Position numbers and translations under genes: made by a program. From Treponema sp. (GTDB lineage: Bacteria; Spirochaetota; Spirochaetia; Treponematales; Breznakiellaceae), in assembly GCA_009780545.1 (NCBI GenBank), contig WQZW01000001.1, positions 1 to 23,133 on the forward strand: a stretch of DNA of 23,133 bases, in the 5' to 3' direction. The notes beneath the pieces were generated by a model. That model worked only from the letters and a program-made list of their open reading frames with translations, made no database searches and was not told the origin of the DNA. Below are positions 7,378 to 13,764 of this stretch, in pieces. The first letter of the stretch is position 1, and each line of letters begins with the position of its first letter.

Positions 7378-8063
7378 ACGGTTCCGTCGGCATGTCCGAC
7401 AAAGACCGCCGGCGGCCTGAGGGTGAAAAAGCCGTTTTCGACGATGCCGGGGATGCGGTTGAGTTCGGATTCCATGAGGCGGGGATCGACCGGGACGGCA
7501 AAAAGGATGTCCAGAATGAGGTTGCCATGTTCGGTGATTACCGGGCCGACCTTGCGTTTGGCCTCCCGCAGGACGGCCTTTCCTCCCAGGGCCTGGATTG
7601 CCAGGGTTGCCGTAAGCCTTGCCTCGGGGATCACCTCGACCGGAACCGGGAAGGCGGTTCCCATGTGGGCGACCAGCTTGCCCTCGTCAATGACAACGGC
7701 GAAAGCCCGGCTCGCATAGGCGGCTATCTTTTCGACCAGGAGGGCCGCACCGCCGCCCTTGATTAGGTTGCCGGCGGGATCCACCTCGTCGGCACCGTCG
7801 ATGGCAAGATCGAGGCTGCCGGAAAGGACTTTCGAGTTAAGGCCGTACACCGGAATGCCCAGCCTTTCGCACTCGATTTCGGTCTGCATGCTCGTGGCGA
7901 AGGCGGCTATGTCGGTCAATCGTCCGGAAGTCAGCAGCTCGCCGATCCTCCGCACGGCATGGATCGCCGTGGAACCGGTTCCCAGGCCCAGCTTCATACC
8001 GCTTTTTACCAGTGCGTCCACCGCCGCCCGACCGGCCGCGGCTTTCATCCCCGCCTCATCCAT
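7362..8063 (-). CDS. rpiA: Ribose-5-phosphate isomerase A
   Basis: It interconverts ribose 5-phosphate and ribulose 5-phosphate in the pentose phosphate pathway. Family motifs are intact: KLGLGTGSTAIHAVRRIG (phosphate loop), DLAIDGADEVDPAGNLIKGGG (catalytic Asp-Gly-Ala-Asp and Lys-Gly-Gly-Gly), and the C-terminal NLILDILFAVPVDP. Length is 233 residues, slightly longer than the 219 of E. coli. The start ATG 8063 is 2 bp after the aroDE stop, so the two genes are co-transcribed. The link with aromatic synthesis may be through erythrose 4-phosphate supply, which is inference. The gene converges on the upstream lipoprotein and ends in the hairpin at 7351-7377. Confidence 0.96.
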   Translation of the reverse strand: MDEAGMKAAAGRAAVDALVKSGMKLGLGTGSTAIHAVRRIGELLTSGRLTDIAAFATSMQTEIECERLGIPVYGLNSKVLSGSLDLAIDGADEVDPAGNLIKGGGAALLVEKIAAYASRAFAVVIDEGKLVAHMGTAFPVPVEVIPEARLTATLAIQALGGKAVLREAKRKVGPVITEHGNLILDILFAVPVDPRLMESELNRIPGIVENGFFTLRPPAVFVGHADGTVVQSP

Positions 8064-8065
8064 GG

Positions 8066-9574
8066 CTATTCGTCCCCTATCTTTATTTTTGACATCAGGT
8101 GGTCGGGAAAATCCCCGCCCATGAACTGCATATACTCGTACCTTGCCTGCCGCATGAACATATCCCGCCCGCCCAGCACGGCACAGCCTGCGTCCATGGC
8201 TCGTTTCATCAGGGGCGTTACCTCGGGCCGGTATAGCAGATCCATCAGCACTTCCTGCCCGGAGAACCGGTAGTGCAAGATCGGATCCCGTGAGCCGCCG
8301 CCCTCTTCGCCGACTCCGGTAGCCTGGACGATGATGTCCCGGTACCTGTCCATCATCCCGATTCCCCGACTGTCCAGGCCGCCCGAGACGAAGCGATACT
8401 GACGGGCAAGATCGTGGGCCTTGTGTTCCGTGCGGTTAAGGACGAGGACCTTGGCCCGCAGACGGAAAAGTTCCCTCGCAATGGCCTTCGCCGCCGCACC
8501 GGCCCCGAGCAGCGTTACCCGAACGCCCCGCAGATGTTGCCGGCGGACAAAGGCAAGCAACGACTCGGAGAAGGCGGCTCCTTCGGTATTCCCGGCCAGC
8601 CAGCTTCCCCCGTTCCGGGTAATGACATTGCTGGCTCCGATTTGGGTAACATCCTCCGACTGGCTACCCAGCGAGTCCAAGACCAGGCCTTTGTAGGGAG
8701 CCAACACGGAAAACCCCTCGACCCCAAGTTCCCCGGCGATGGCAAGGCAGGCGGCCATCGAATCGGTAGGAAAGGGAACGTAGACGGCATCGAGGTTCTC
8801 ATGCTTGAACAGGAAGTTGAAGAAGCGGGAACTGTGGCGATGGTCAATGTCGAACCCGGCCAACCCGAATATTCTCGTTTTCGGGCCTATGTTGCGAAAA
8901 CCGTACAGTTCGACCAGGGTCTTCGCGTCCAGGTGCCCGAAAACCTCGGTATCTTCCTTCATGGGAAAGGTGATGCTCATGGCGGAACCGAACTGTCGGG
9001 CAAGGATGCGGCTACAAATGCCGTAAGATCCCATTGCGGCGATTATCTTTTCCCGATTTTGGTAGGTTTTGCCCAGACGAAGCAGGCCGAGCACGTCCCA
9101 GGACGATTTTGCCGTCAGGCTTATCTTGACGATGTCGTCCCCGTGGTCGAATGTCGGCCGCAATCTTTCGGTAAGGTCCGGTTCGTCCCCATAGATTCCG
9201 TGAAATGAGCGGATTATCCTCGTGCCAAAACTGCGGGCCGCCTCCTCGATGCTGGGAACGTTGAAATCTTCCTCCAGATCTATGTAGGCGAAGTTCTTCC
9301 GACGGTCCAGGTCGGCGTATGCAAGCCCACGGGCCATCAGGTTGATCCTCGAACCCTCGCCGGAAACGAAATGCCCGCCGTCCGCTTTCCGTCGTATGCT
9401 CAATATGACAGGAAGGCCGGCGATCTCCGGAAACCTTCTTATCATAAGCCGTTCGTTGGGATCAAGGCAGTCGACCCGCAATTCGGCGACATCGACGTAC
9501 TTACGATACTTTTCGAGGATATCCAGGTTGCGGGCCAGGGTCCGTGCCGTCAGGGAAATGCATATCTTGGACAA
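8066..9574 (-). CDS. aroDE: Bifunctional 3-dehydroquinate dehydratase / shikimate dehydrogenase
   Basis: The fusion covers steps 3 and 4 of the shikimate pathway. Residues 1-220 are a type I dehydratase, with the catalytic pair His125 (RSFHGIYG) and Schiff-base Lys150 (DIVKISLTAK). Residues 233-502 are the dehydrogenase: substrate domain, then the NADP domain with LLGAGAAAKAIA (355-366) and NRT (380-382). Catalytic Lys295 (APYKG) is present, but the usual NTDG reads NTEG (Glu331), and the HSLSP substrate motif reads HRHSS. The dehydrogenase half is therefore diverged. This domain order is known from chlamydiae, some spirochaetes and plants. The start is TTG 9574 with GGAGG just upstream. rpiA follows after 2 bp, and a structured GC-rich element lies between it and pfkA. 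Confidence 0.94.
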   Translation of the reverse strand: MSKICISLTARTLARNLDILEKYRKYVDVAELRVDCLDPNERLMIRRFPEIAGLPVILSIRRKADGGHFVSGEGSRINLMARGLAYADLDRRKNFAYIDLEEDFNVPSIEEAARSFGTRIIRSFHGIYGDEPDLTERLRPTFDHGDDIVKISLTAKSSWDVLGLLRLGKTYQNREKIIAAMGSYGICSRILARQFGSAMSITFPMKEDTEVFGHLDAKTLVELYGFRNIGPKTRIFGLAGFDIDHRHSSRFFNFLFKHENLDAVYVPFPTDSMAACLAIAGELGVEGFSVLAPYKGLVLDSLGSQSEDVTQIGASNVITRNGGSWLAGNTEGAAFSESLLAFVRRQHLRGVRVTLLGAGAAAKAIARELFRLRAKVLVLNRTEHKAHDLARQYRFVSGGLDSRGIGMMDRYRDIIVQATGVGEEGGGSRDPILHYRFSGQEVLMDLLYRPEVTPLMKRAMDAGCAVLGGRDMFMRQARYEYMQFMGGDFPDHLMSKIKIGDE

Positions 9575-9596
9575 ACGTACCTCCGGTTAATTCCTC

Positions 9597-9684
9597 ATGC
9601 GGGGGGCCAAGCCCCCCTTCACTCCAAAGCCTACGGCTTTTCCGTTACCCCCCGAGCGGGGTTCCACCCCGCAACGCCCCGCAT
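9597..9684. repeat. GC-rich triple-hairpin intergenic element
   Basis: The outer arms ATGCGGGG (9597-9604) and CCCCGCAT (9677-9684) are exact inverted repeats. Inside are three perfect hairpins: GGGGGGC/GCCCCCC (9601-9607 and 9611-9617, loop CAA), AAAGCC/GGCTTT (9626-9631 and 9635-9640, loop TAC) and GCGGGG/CCCCGC (9656-9661 and 9667-9672, loop TTCCA). It fills most of the gap between pfkA and aroDE, both on the minus strand. It looks like a REP- or BIME-style repeat of the genome, but copies elsewhere cannot be checked here. Confidence 0.7.
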
Positions 9685-9715
9685 TATCGGTAGGGCGCAA
9701 ATCTCCTTAGCTCAT

Positions 9716-10828
9716 TCACCCAGGTGGATGAGCATCCCTGCCGACACAAGTTCTCACGGCGATCGCCGTGTCCAGCATGTAATGATCCTGCGGTACCGAC
9801 CTGACCTTGCCTTCCGGAACGCTCAGGTCCACCGAGTCGATCTTCCCGTCGATCAAGGCGACCATCCGCCCGTAACGGCCTGCGGCAAGCAAGTCGGCGG
9901 CCGCGGTTCCCAGGCTGGTTGCCAGAACCCGGTCGGATGCGCTGGGAATCCCGCCCCGTTGGACATAGCCGAGAACCGTGGCCCTGGTTTCCATGCCGGT
10001 CTCCTCGTGAATCTCCCGCGCGACCCGATACCCTACTGAAGGTCCGTTCTCGCTCCGGTACTTTTTCCGTTCGCGCTTGTCCATAGCATCTTCCCGCAAG
10101 GAAAGGGCTCCTTCGGCAACCACCACGATGGAAAACGTTTTGCCGGATTGCGTCCGCTGCTGCAGGTGCCGGCCTATGGCCTTGATGTCGTAGGGAATTT
10201 CCGGGATAAGGATGATGTCGCCGCCGCCCGCGACCCCGGCGTACAGGGCAAGCCAGCCGGCCTTGTTCCCCATCAGCTCGATCACCATCACCCGATTGTG
10301 GCTTTCCGCCGTGGAATGCAGCCGGTCGATGGCCTCGGTGCAGATGGCCAGCGCCGAATGAAAGCCGAAAGTCTGGTCCGTGCCCACGATGTCGTTGTCT
10401 ATGGTTTTCGGCAGGCCGATGATGTTCAGCCCTTCCCGTGCAAAACGGTAACCGGTAGTGTTGGTCCCGTTCCCGCCGAGGATGACCAGGCAGTCCAGTC
10501 CCAGCTTGGCGTAAGTCCGCTTTACCGCCTCGACCTTCTCCCCGACAATCTCCTCCGAGTGCCCGATCTCCGACTTGAACGGTTTCTCCCGGCTCGTCCC
10601 CAGAATCGTCCCGCCCAGAGTCAGTATCCCCGAAAAGTCCTCCCGCCGCAGTTCCCGAACGTTCTCCTCGATAACCCCCCGGAACCCGTCGGAAATCCCC
10701 ACGATGCTCATCCCGTAGCGGTCCTCCGCCGCCCGGCACACTCCCCGAATCGCCGTGTTCAGTCCCGGGCAATCCCCGCCCGCGGTCAGTATCCCGAACC
10801 GCCCGGTCCTGCTGCTGCGTTTTACCAT
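9716..10828 (-). CDS. pfkA: 6-phosphofructokinase, probably ATP-dependent
   Basis: It phosphorylates fructose 6-phosphate in glycolysis. Motifs in order are the phosphate loop LTAGGDCPGLNTAIRG (residues 15-29), GGNGT (118-122), PKTIDNDI (140-147) with catalytic Asp144, the substrate-binding IELMGNKAGW, and the RATVLGYVQRGG block. Gly121 corresponds to E. coli Gly104, which favours ATP over pyrophosphate, while Lys141 corresponds to position 124, where PPi enzymes have Lys. I chose ATG 10828 because conserved sequence begins just after it; a GTG at 10906 would add 26 unconserved residues. From this start the protein is 370 residues. It appears monocistronic. The 158-bp gap upstream separates it from a divergent short ORF. 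Confidence 0.94.
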   Translation of the reverse strand: MVKRSSRTGRFGILTAGGDCPGLNTAIRGVCRAAEDRYGMSIVGISDGFRGVIEENVRELRREDFSGILTLGGTILGTSREKPFKSEIGHSEEIVGEKVEAVKRTYAKLGLDCLVILGGNGTNTTGYRFAREGLNIIGLPKTIDNDIVGTDQTFGFHSALAICTEAIDRLHSTAESHNRVMVIELMGNKAGWLALYAGVAGGGDIILIPEIPYDIKAIGRHLQQRTQSGKTFSIVVVAEGALSLREDAMDKRERKKYRSENGPSVGYRVAREIHEETGMETRATVLGYVQRGGIPSASDRVLATSLGTAAADLLAAGRYGRMVALIDGKIDSVDLSVPEGKVRSVPQDHYMLDTAIAVRTCVGRDAHPPG

Positions 10829-10986
10829 ACTGTCGTTATACACTGGCCGCCCGGAGCTGACAAGGGTAAAACCGATAGGGTAACACCTGATGATTTGCAA
10901 TCCCACTCCAAATCCTAGTAAATGAACAGATCCCGCCGATTATGGTACAGTAACCTGTTCCGTAAGTATGTTTCGGGAGGACGTCA

Positions 10987-11130
10987 ATGAAAAAGGCTTT
11001 TACGGTTGCGGTAATTTGGCTGGCGGTTTCCGGAGTCGGAACCGGAGCTTCGGCTTTGTCGCCGACCTCGGCTTCAGCCTGTAAGGGCCGGAAGCCGATT
11101 GGAGATGGAGAATTCCCGGCTCCCGGTTGA
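10987..11130 (+). pseudogene. Orphan 47-codon signal-peptide ORF, likely a gene remnant
   Basis: A good ribosome site (GGGAGG, 10976-10981 region) precedes ATG 10987, and the first codons encode a convincing signal peptide, MKKAFTVAVIWLAVSGVGTG. The frame then stops at 11128-11130 after 47 codons without any recognisable mature domain. In another frame the next stretch reads GFVADLGFSL and then a stop, which resembles an outer-membrane beta strand, so a frameshifted remnant of an exported protein is plausible. The MITE-like element begins 38 nt beyond the stop. It could instead be a genuine small secreted peptide. No homologue is recognised. Confidence 0.45.
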
Positions 11131-11167
11131 GGGATGGGGATTCTCCAGAACATCGATTGAAGGAAAA

Positions 11168-11176
11168 ACACAAAAT
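11168..11176. repeat. Target-site duplication, left copy
   Basis: ACACAAAAT at 11168-11176 is repeated exactly at 11350-11358, immediately outside the element's terminal inverted repeats. Nine base pairs is a size seen for several transposase families. Confidence 0.7.
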
Positions 11177-11349
11177 AAGCAATTCTCAGTTTAACCTTCG
11201 GGTATTCCACAGATTGAAACTCCGTGTAACTCCGCGGTTGATTCTTCTTCCAAATTGAAGATTTTTAACCACGGAGGGCACGGAGTTACACGGAGGGAAG
11301 ATGAATTTCCCTACCGAGCATACCGATATCTTGAAACTGAGAATTGCTG
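11177..11349. mobile_element. MITE-like foldback element, 173 bp
   Basis: The terminal inverted repeats AGCAATTCTCAGTTT (11178-11192) and AAACTGAGAATTGCT (11334-11348) match perfectly over 15 bp and are flanked by a 9-bp direct repeat. Inside, CTCCGTGTAACTCCG (11220-11234) and CGGAGTTACACGGAG (11281-11295) form a second perfect inverted pair. The arms continue imperfectly inward (CGGTTGA..TCTTC against GAAGA..TTAACCACG), so much of the centre can fold into one long hairpin. It carries no transposase and would need one encoded elsewhere. It lies between the orphan signal-peptide ORF and the 3' end of a lipoprotein gene. The interior shares its CACGGAG repeat with 1-56. Confidence 0.75.
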
Positions 11350-11358
11350 ACACAAAAT
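11350..11358. repeat. Target-site duplication, right copy
   Basis: ACACAAAAT, identical to the copy at 11168-11176. The lipoprotein stop codon on the minus strand lies 13 bp further on. Confidence 0.7.
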
Positions 11359-11371
11359 GAGGAGGGATTGA

Positions 11372-11683
11372 CTAACGTTCAACCCACTCATATTGAATGT
11401 TCTTTCCATCAAAGAGCACTTCGACCGAGAGCCTAATATCCTTAAGCCCCGTACCTTGCCCTATCGTCATCAGGCCAGTGTATTCCGTTTTGCTCTTTTT
11501 AACCAGCCTCAGTTCCTCCTTTACCTCAAATTTAAGTCCCCAGGGGTTGTTGCTTGTGTACCTCTGAAAAATCCCCTCTTGGACCTGTTTCGCAAGGCTT
11601 TCAGTAGAGGTTCCACAAGAAAGCAGCGCTGAACAACCCAATCCCAAAACCACAAGAACACCAAAAACCCGATTCTTCCTCAT
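11372..11683 (-). CDS. Small putative lipoprotein
   Basis: This is a 103-residue exported protein of unknown function. The start is ATG 11683, preceded by GGAGGAG at a 7-nt spacing; an ATG at 11698 lies upstream of that ribosome site and is unlikely. The N-terminus MRKNRVFGVLVVLGLGCSALLSC gives a clear lipobox LLSC with Cys near residue 23. The mature part is about 80 residues with alternating charged and hydrophobic stretches (FEVKEELRLVKKSKTEYTGLMTIG, IRLSVEVLFDGKNIQYEW), suggesting a small beta-rich domain. It is divergent from the XRE gene and ends 13 bp from the MITE. Base composition is less GC-rich than the flanking housekeeping genes, which points to an accessory gene. Confidence 0.82.
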   Translation of the reverse strand: MRKNRVFGVLVVLGLGCSALLSCGTSTESLAKQVQEGIFQRYTSNNPWGLKFEVKEELRLVKKSKTEYTGLMTIGQGTGLKDIRLSVEVLFDGKNIQYEWVER

Positions 11684-11861
11684 AAAAAACTCCTCCATAA
11701 ACAGTTTATGCGTCTACTGTCCGCCGACATGGTTCCAAACCTCCATACGAAAGTTTCCACAAATTTATCCCTATTGCCTTTATTCAATTTTAATACTAAT
11801 ACCTGTTTGCTCTTTTGTCAAGTCAATACCACAATATCAAAAACAAAGTAAGGGATGGAGT

Positions 11862-12206
11862 ATGGTAGATGAGGTTGGCATACGCAGTATCTTAAGCCAA
11901 AATATTAAGCGGTATCGTCAAAGGAAAGGCTGGAATCAGGCAAAATTAGCGGAGAAAATTGGGATTTCGACCAATTATTTATCCGATATTGAGACAAAAA
12001 GAGGCTGGGTATCGCCTTTGACCTTGGTTAACTTAGCCAATTCACTCGAAATTGACGTTTATGAGCTGTTCAAGCCGGAGGAAACAGTTCCAGAAGACTT
12101 ACTGGATATCGTAAATAGGTGTCTTGACGATTTTTCAAGCTCTTTAAGGATATCGTTTGAAAAAGCACTGGTAGATTCTATGCATAAAACCCGAAAAAAC
12201 CTGTAG
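11862..12206 (+). CDS. XRE-family helix-turn-helix regulator
   Basis: Residues 10-70 form a Cro/C1-type HTH: LSQNIKRYRQRKGWNQAKLAEKIGISTNYLSDIETKRGWVSPLTLVNLANSLEIDVYELF. A short helical tail of about 40 residues follows (EDLLDIVNRCLDDFSSSLRISFEKALVDSM), perhaps for dimerisation. Length is 114 residues. The ATG at 11862 has GGAG close by and AGGG a little further upstream. The coding and leader sequence is visibly AT-richer than murA or pfkA, suggesting horizontal origin. It has no partner toxin or phage gene next to it. The divergent small lipoprotein, 178 bp away, is the obvious candidate target besides its own promoter. Confidence 0.9.
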   Translation: MVDEVGIRSILSQNIKRYRQRKGWNQAKLAEKIGISTNYLSDIETKRGWVSPLTLVNLANSLEIDVYELFKPEETVPEDLLDIVNRCLDDFSSSLRISFEKALVDSMHKTRKNL

Positions 12207-12236
12207 TTTACCCATAAATTTCTTGTGTAAGGCATT

Positions 12237-12302
12237 ATGGAGCAGGCTGCGGAACGGTCCGGCCTGAACGTGGACCAGGTTCAGGCTTTGGCCGAAAGTT
12301 GA
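12237..12302 (+). pseudogene. Possible 3' fragment of a lost gene
   Basis: A 21-codon frame, MEQAAERSGLNVDQVQALAES, has the GC-rich codon use of this genome and looks like the C-terminal helix of a larger protein. A stop (TAA, 12228-12230) lies just upstream in frame, and the AT-rich XRE gene ends 30 bp before it. It may be the stump of a gene replaced by the XRE insertion. The frame also contains a dyad GCCTGAAC/GTTCAGGC (12262-12269 and 12279-12286), so a structural role is an alternative. Confidence 0.25.
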
Positions 12303-12304
12303 CC

Positions 12305-12331
12305 GTTCCATCCTCCAAAGGAGGATGGAAC
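12305..12331. terminator. Perfect hairpin at the murA 3' end
   Basis: GTTCCATCCTCC (12305-12316) and GGAGGATGGAAC (12320-12331) form 12 perfect pairs around loop AAA. It is 3 bp beyond the murA stop on the minus strand. No T run follows, so termination would depend on the stem alone. The sequence resembles the hairpin on the other side of murA at 13671-13695. Confidence 0.65.
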
Positions 12332-12334
12332 ATC

Positions 12335-13621
12335 CTACCCTTCGCCCGTCGTCCTGGTAATCTTCGCTCCCAAGGCCGAAAGCCGGTCCACGAGATTCTC
12401 GTACCCGCGTTCTATCTGATAGACGTTCTTGACAACACTTTTTCCCTCGGCACAGAGGGCGGCGATCAGCATTGCCATGCCGGCCCTCACGTCCGGGCTG
12501 ATCAGTTCCGAGCCCTGCAGTTTGGCCGGCCCCACGACCACGGCCCGGTGCGGATCGCAGAGCACGATGCGGGCCCCCATCCCGATAAGTTTGTCCACGA
12601 AGAACATCCGCGACTCGAACATCTTCTCGTGGATCAGAACCGTTCCCTTGACCTGGGTAGCGACCACGGTGAGGATGCTGGTAAGGTCCGGCGGAAAGCC
12701 GGGCCAGGGAGCGTCGTCGATCTTGGGAATCATCCCGCCGAGATCGTAGTTGACCTCCATCGCCTGCTTCCGGCTGACATGCAGGTCCAGGCCCTCGTGC
12801 GTCCAGTCAATTCCCAGCTTGCCGAAGGCAATCTTTGCCGGCCGAAGATCGCCGGAGCGGATTCCCTGTATGTGAAGATCGCCGCCGGTAACCGCGGCCA
12901 GCCCGATGAACGACCCGACTTCCATAAAGTCCGCCCCGATGGTAAAGTCGCAGCCGGAAAGCCTTTCCACACCGGTAATCGTCAGGATGTTCGAGCCGAT
13001 TCCTTCGATCTTGGCCCCCATCGCAACGAGCATACGGCAAAGGTCCTGGACATGCGGTTCGCTGGCCGCATTGCTCAGCACCGTTTTGCCCTTGGCCAGA
13101 ACCGCCGCCATCACCGCATTTTCCGTGCCGGTAACCGAAGCCTCGTCAAGGAAAATATCCGCTCCCACAAGGCTTTTGGCCGAAAAAGTAAACGTCTCGG
13201 CAATATCGACCTTGGCCCCAAGCTCGGTGAAGGCCAGAAAATGCGTGTCCAGCCTCCGCCGGCCGATAACGTCACCACCGGGCGGCGGCAGGGTAACCTT
13301 ACCGAACCGAGACAGCAGCGGCCCGGCGAACAGTATCGAAGCCCGTATCTTTCGGGCAAACTCCACCGGAATCGCCGAAGCCGCCGAAGAGCCGAGCTGC
13401 AGCCGAAAGTCGTTCGGTCCCAACGCCTCGACCTTTCCCCCGAGGGCCGTGAAAATCTCGAACATCACCAGAACGTCCTCGATCTCCGGGATATTTCGAA
13501 GGATCACCGGCTCGTCGGTCAACATTCCGGCCGCAATACACGGCAAAGCGGCATTCTTGTTCCCGCTCGCCTTGATCGTCCCCACGATCGGCGTTCCGCC
13601 CTCGATTACATATTCGCTCAT
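12335..13621 (-). CDS. murA: UDP-N-acetylglucosamine 1-carboxyvinyltransferase
   Basis: It transfers enolpyruvate from PEP to UDP-GlcNAc, the first committed step of peptidoglycan synthesis. The N-terminal motif with Lys22 (KASGNKNAA, residues 17-25) is intact. The active-site loop reads PPPGGDVIGRRRLDTH, placing Asp117 where fosfomycin-sensitive enzymes have Cys (E. coli Cys115). This change is known from Mycobacterium, Chlamydia and Borrelia enzymes and gives intrinsic fosfomycin resistance. I chose ATG 13621 because the conserved MSEYVIEGG begins there, although an in-frame TTG at 13636 exists and neither start has a good ribosome site. Length is 428 residues, normal. Look-alike CCATCC hairpins lie on both sides, and the gene appears to be transcribed alone. 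Confidence 0.97.
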   Translation of the reverse strand: MSEYVIEGGTPIVGTIKASGNKNAALPCIAAGMLTDEPVILRNIPEIEDVLVMFEIFTALGGKVEALGPNDFRLQLGSSAASAIPVEFARKIRASILFAGPLLSRFGKVTLPPPGGDVIGRRRLDTHFLAFTELGAKVDIAETFTFSAKSLVGADIFLDEASVTGTENAVMAAVLAKGKTVLSNAASEPHVQDLCRMLVAMGAKIEGIGSNILTITGVERLSGCDFTIGADFMEVGSFIGLAAVTGGDLHIQGIRSGDLRPAKIAFGKLGIDWTHEGLDLHVSRKQAMEVNYDLGGMIPKIDDAPWPGFPPDLTSILTVVATQVKGTVLIHEKMFESRMFFVDKLIGMGARIVLCDPHRAVVVGPAKLQGSELISPDVRAGMAMLIAALCAEGKSVVKNVYQIERGYENLVDRLSALGAKITRTTGEG

Positions 13622-13670
13622 ACGGGAGTGTAACAATTGTGGAAGAAACCGTCAAGAATTGAATATCCGA

Positions 13671-13695
13671 GTCCATCCCTCTGTGGGGGATGGAC
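13671..13695. repeat. Palindrome upstream of murA
   Basis: GTCCATCCC (13671-13679) pairs with GGGATGGAC (13687-13695) around a 7-nt loop. It lies between the SUMF1-like gene and murA, about 50 bp before the murA start, and could end the SUMF1-like transcript. A second imperfect dyad (CTTTCC/GGAAAAG) lies at about 13723-13743. No T run follows either. Confidence 0.5.
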
Positions 13696-13764
13696 CACTC
13701 CACCATCTGAAGGTGAGCAACCTTTCCCGATTCAGGAAAAGCTACTCATCCTAACGTAATGCCT

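Noticed and set aside
12299..13633. A 444-codon open frame on the plus strand opposite murA
   Set aside because: It is the antisense shadow of a clear murA. The translation lacks any family motif and its composition follows from the GC-rich codon bias.
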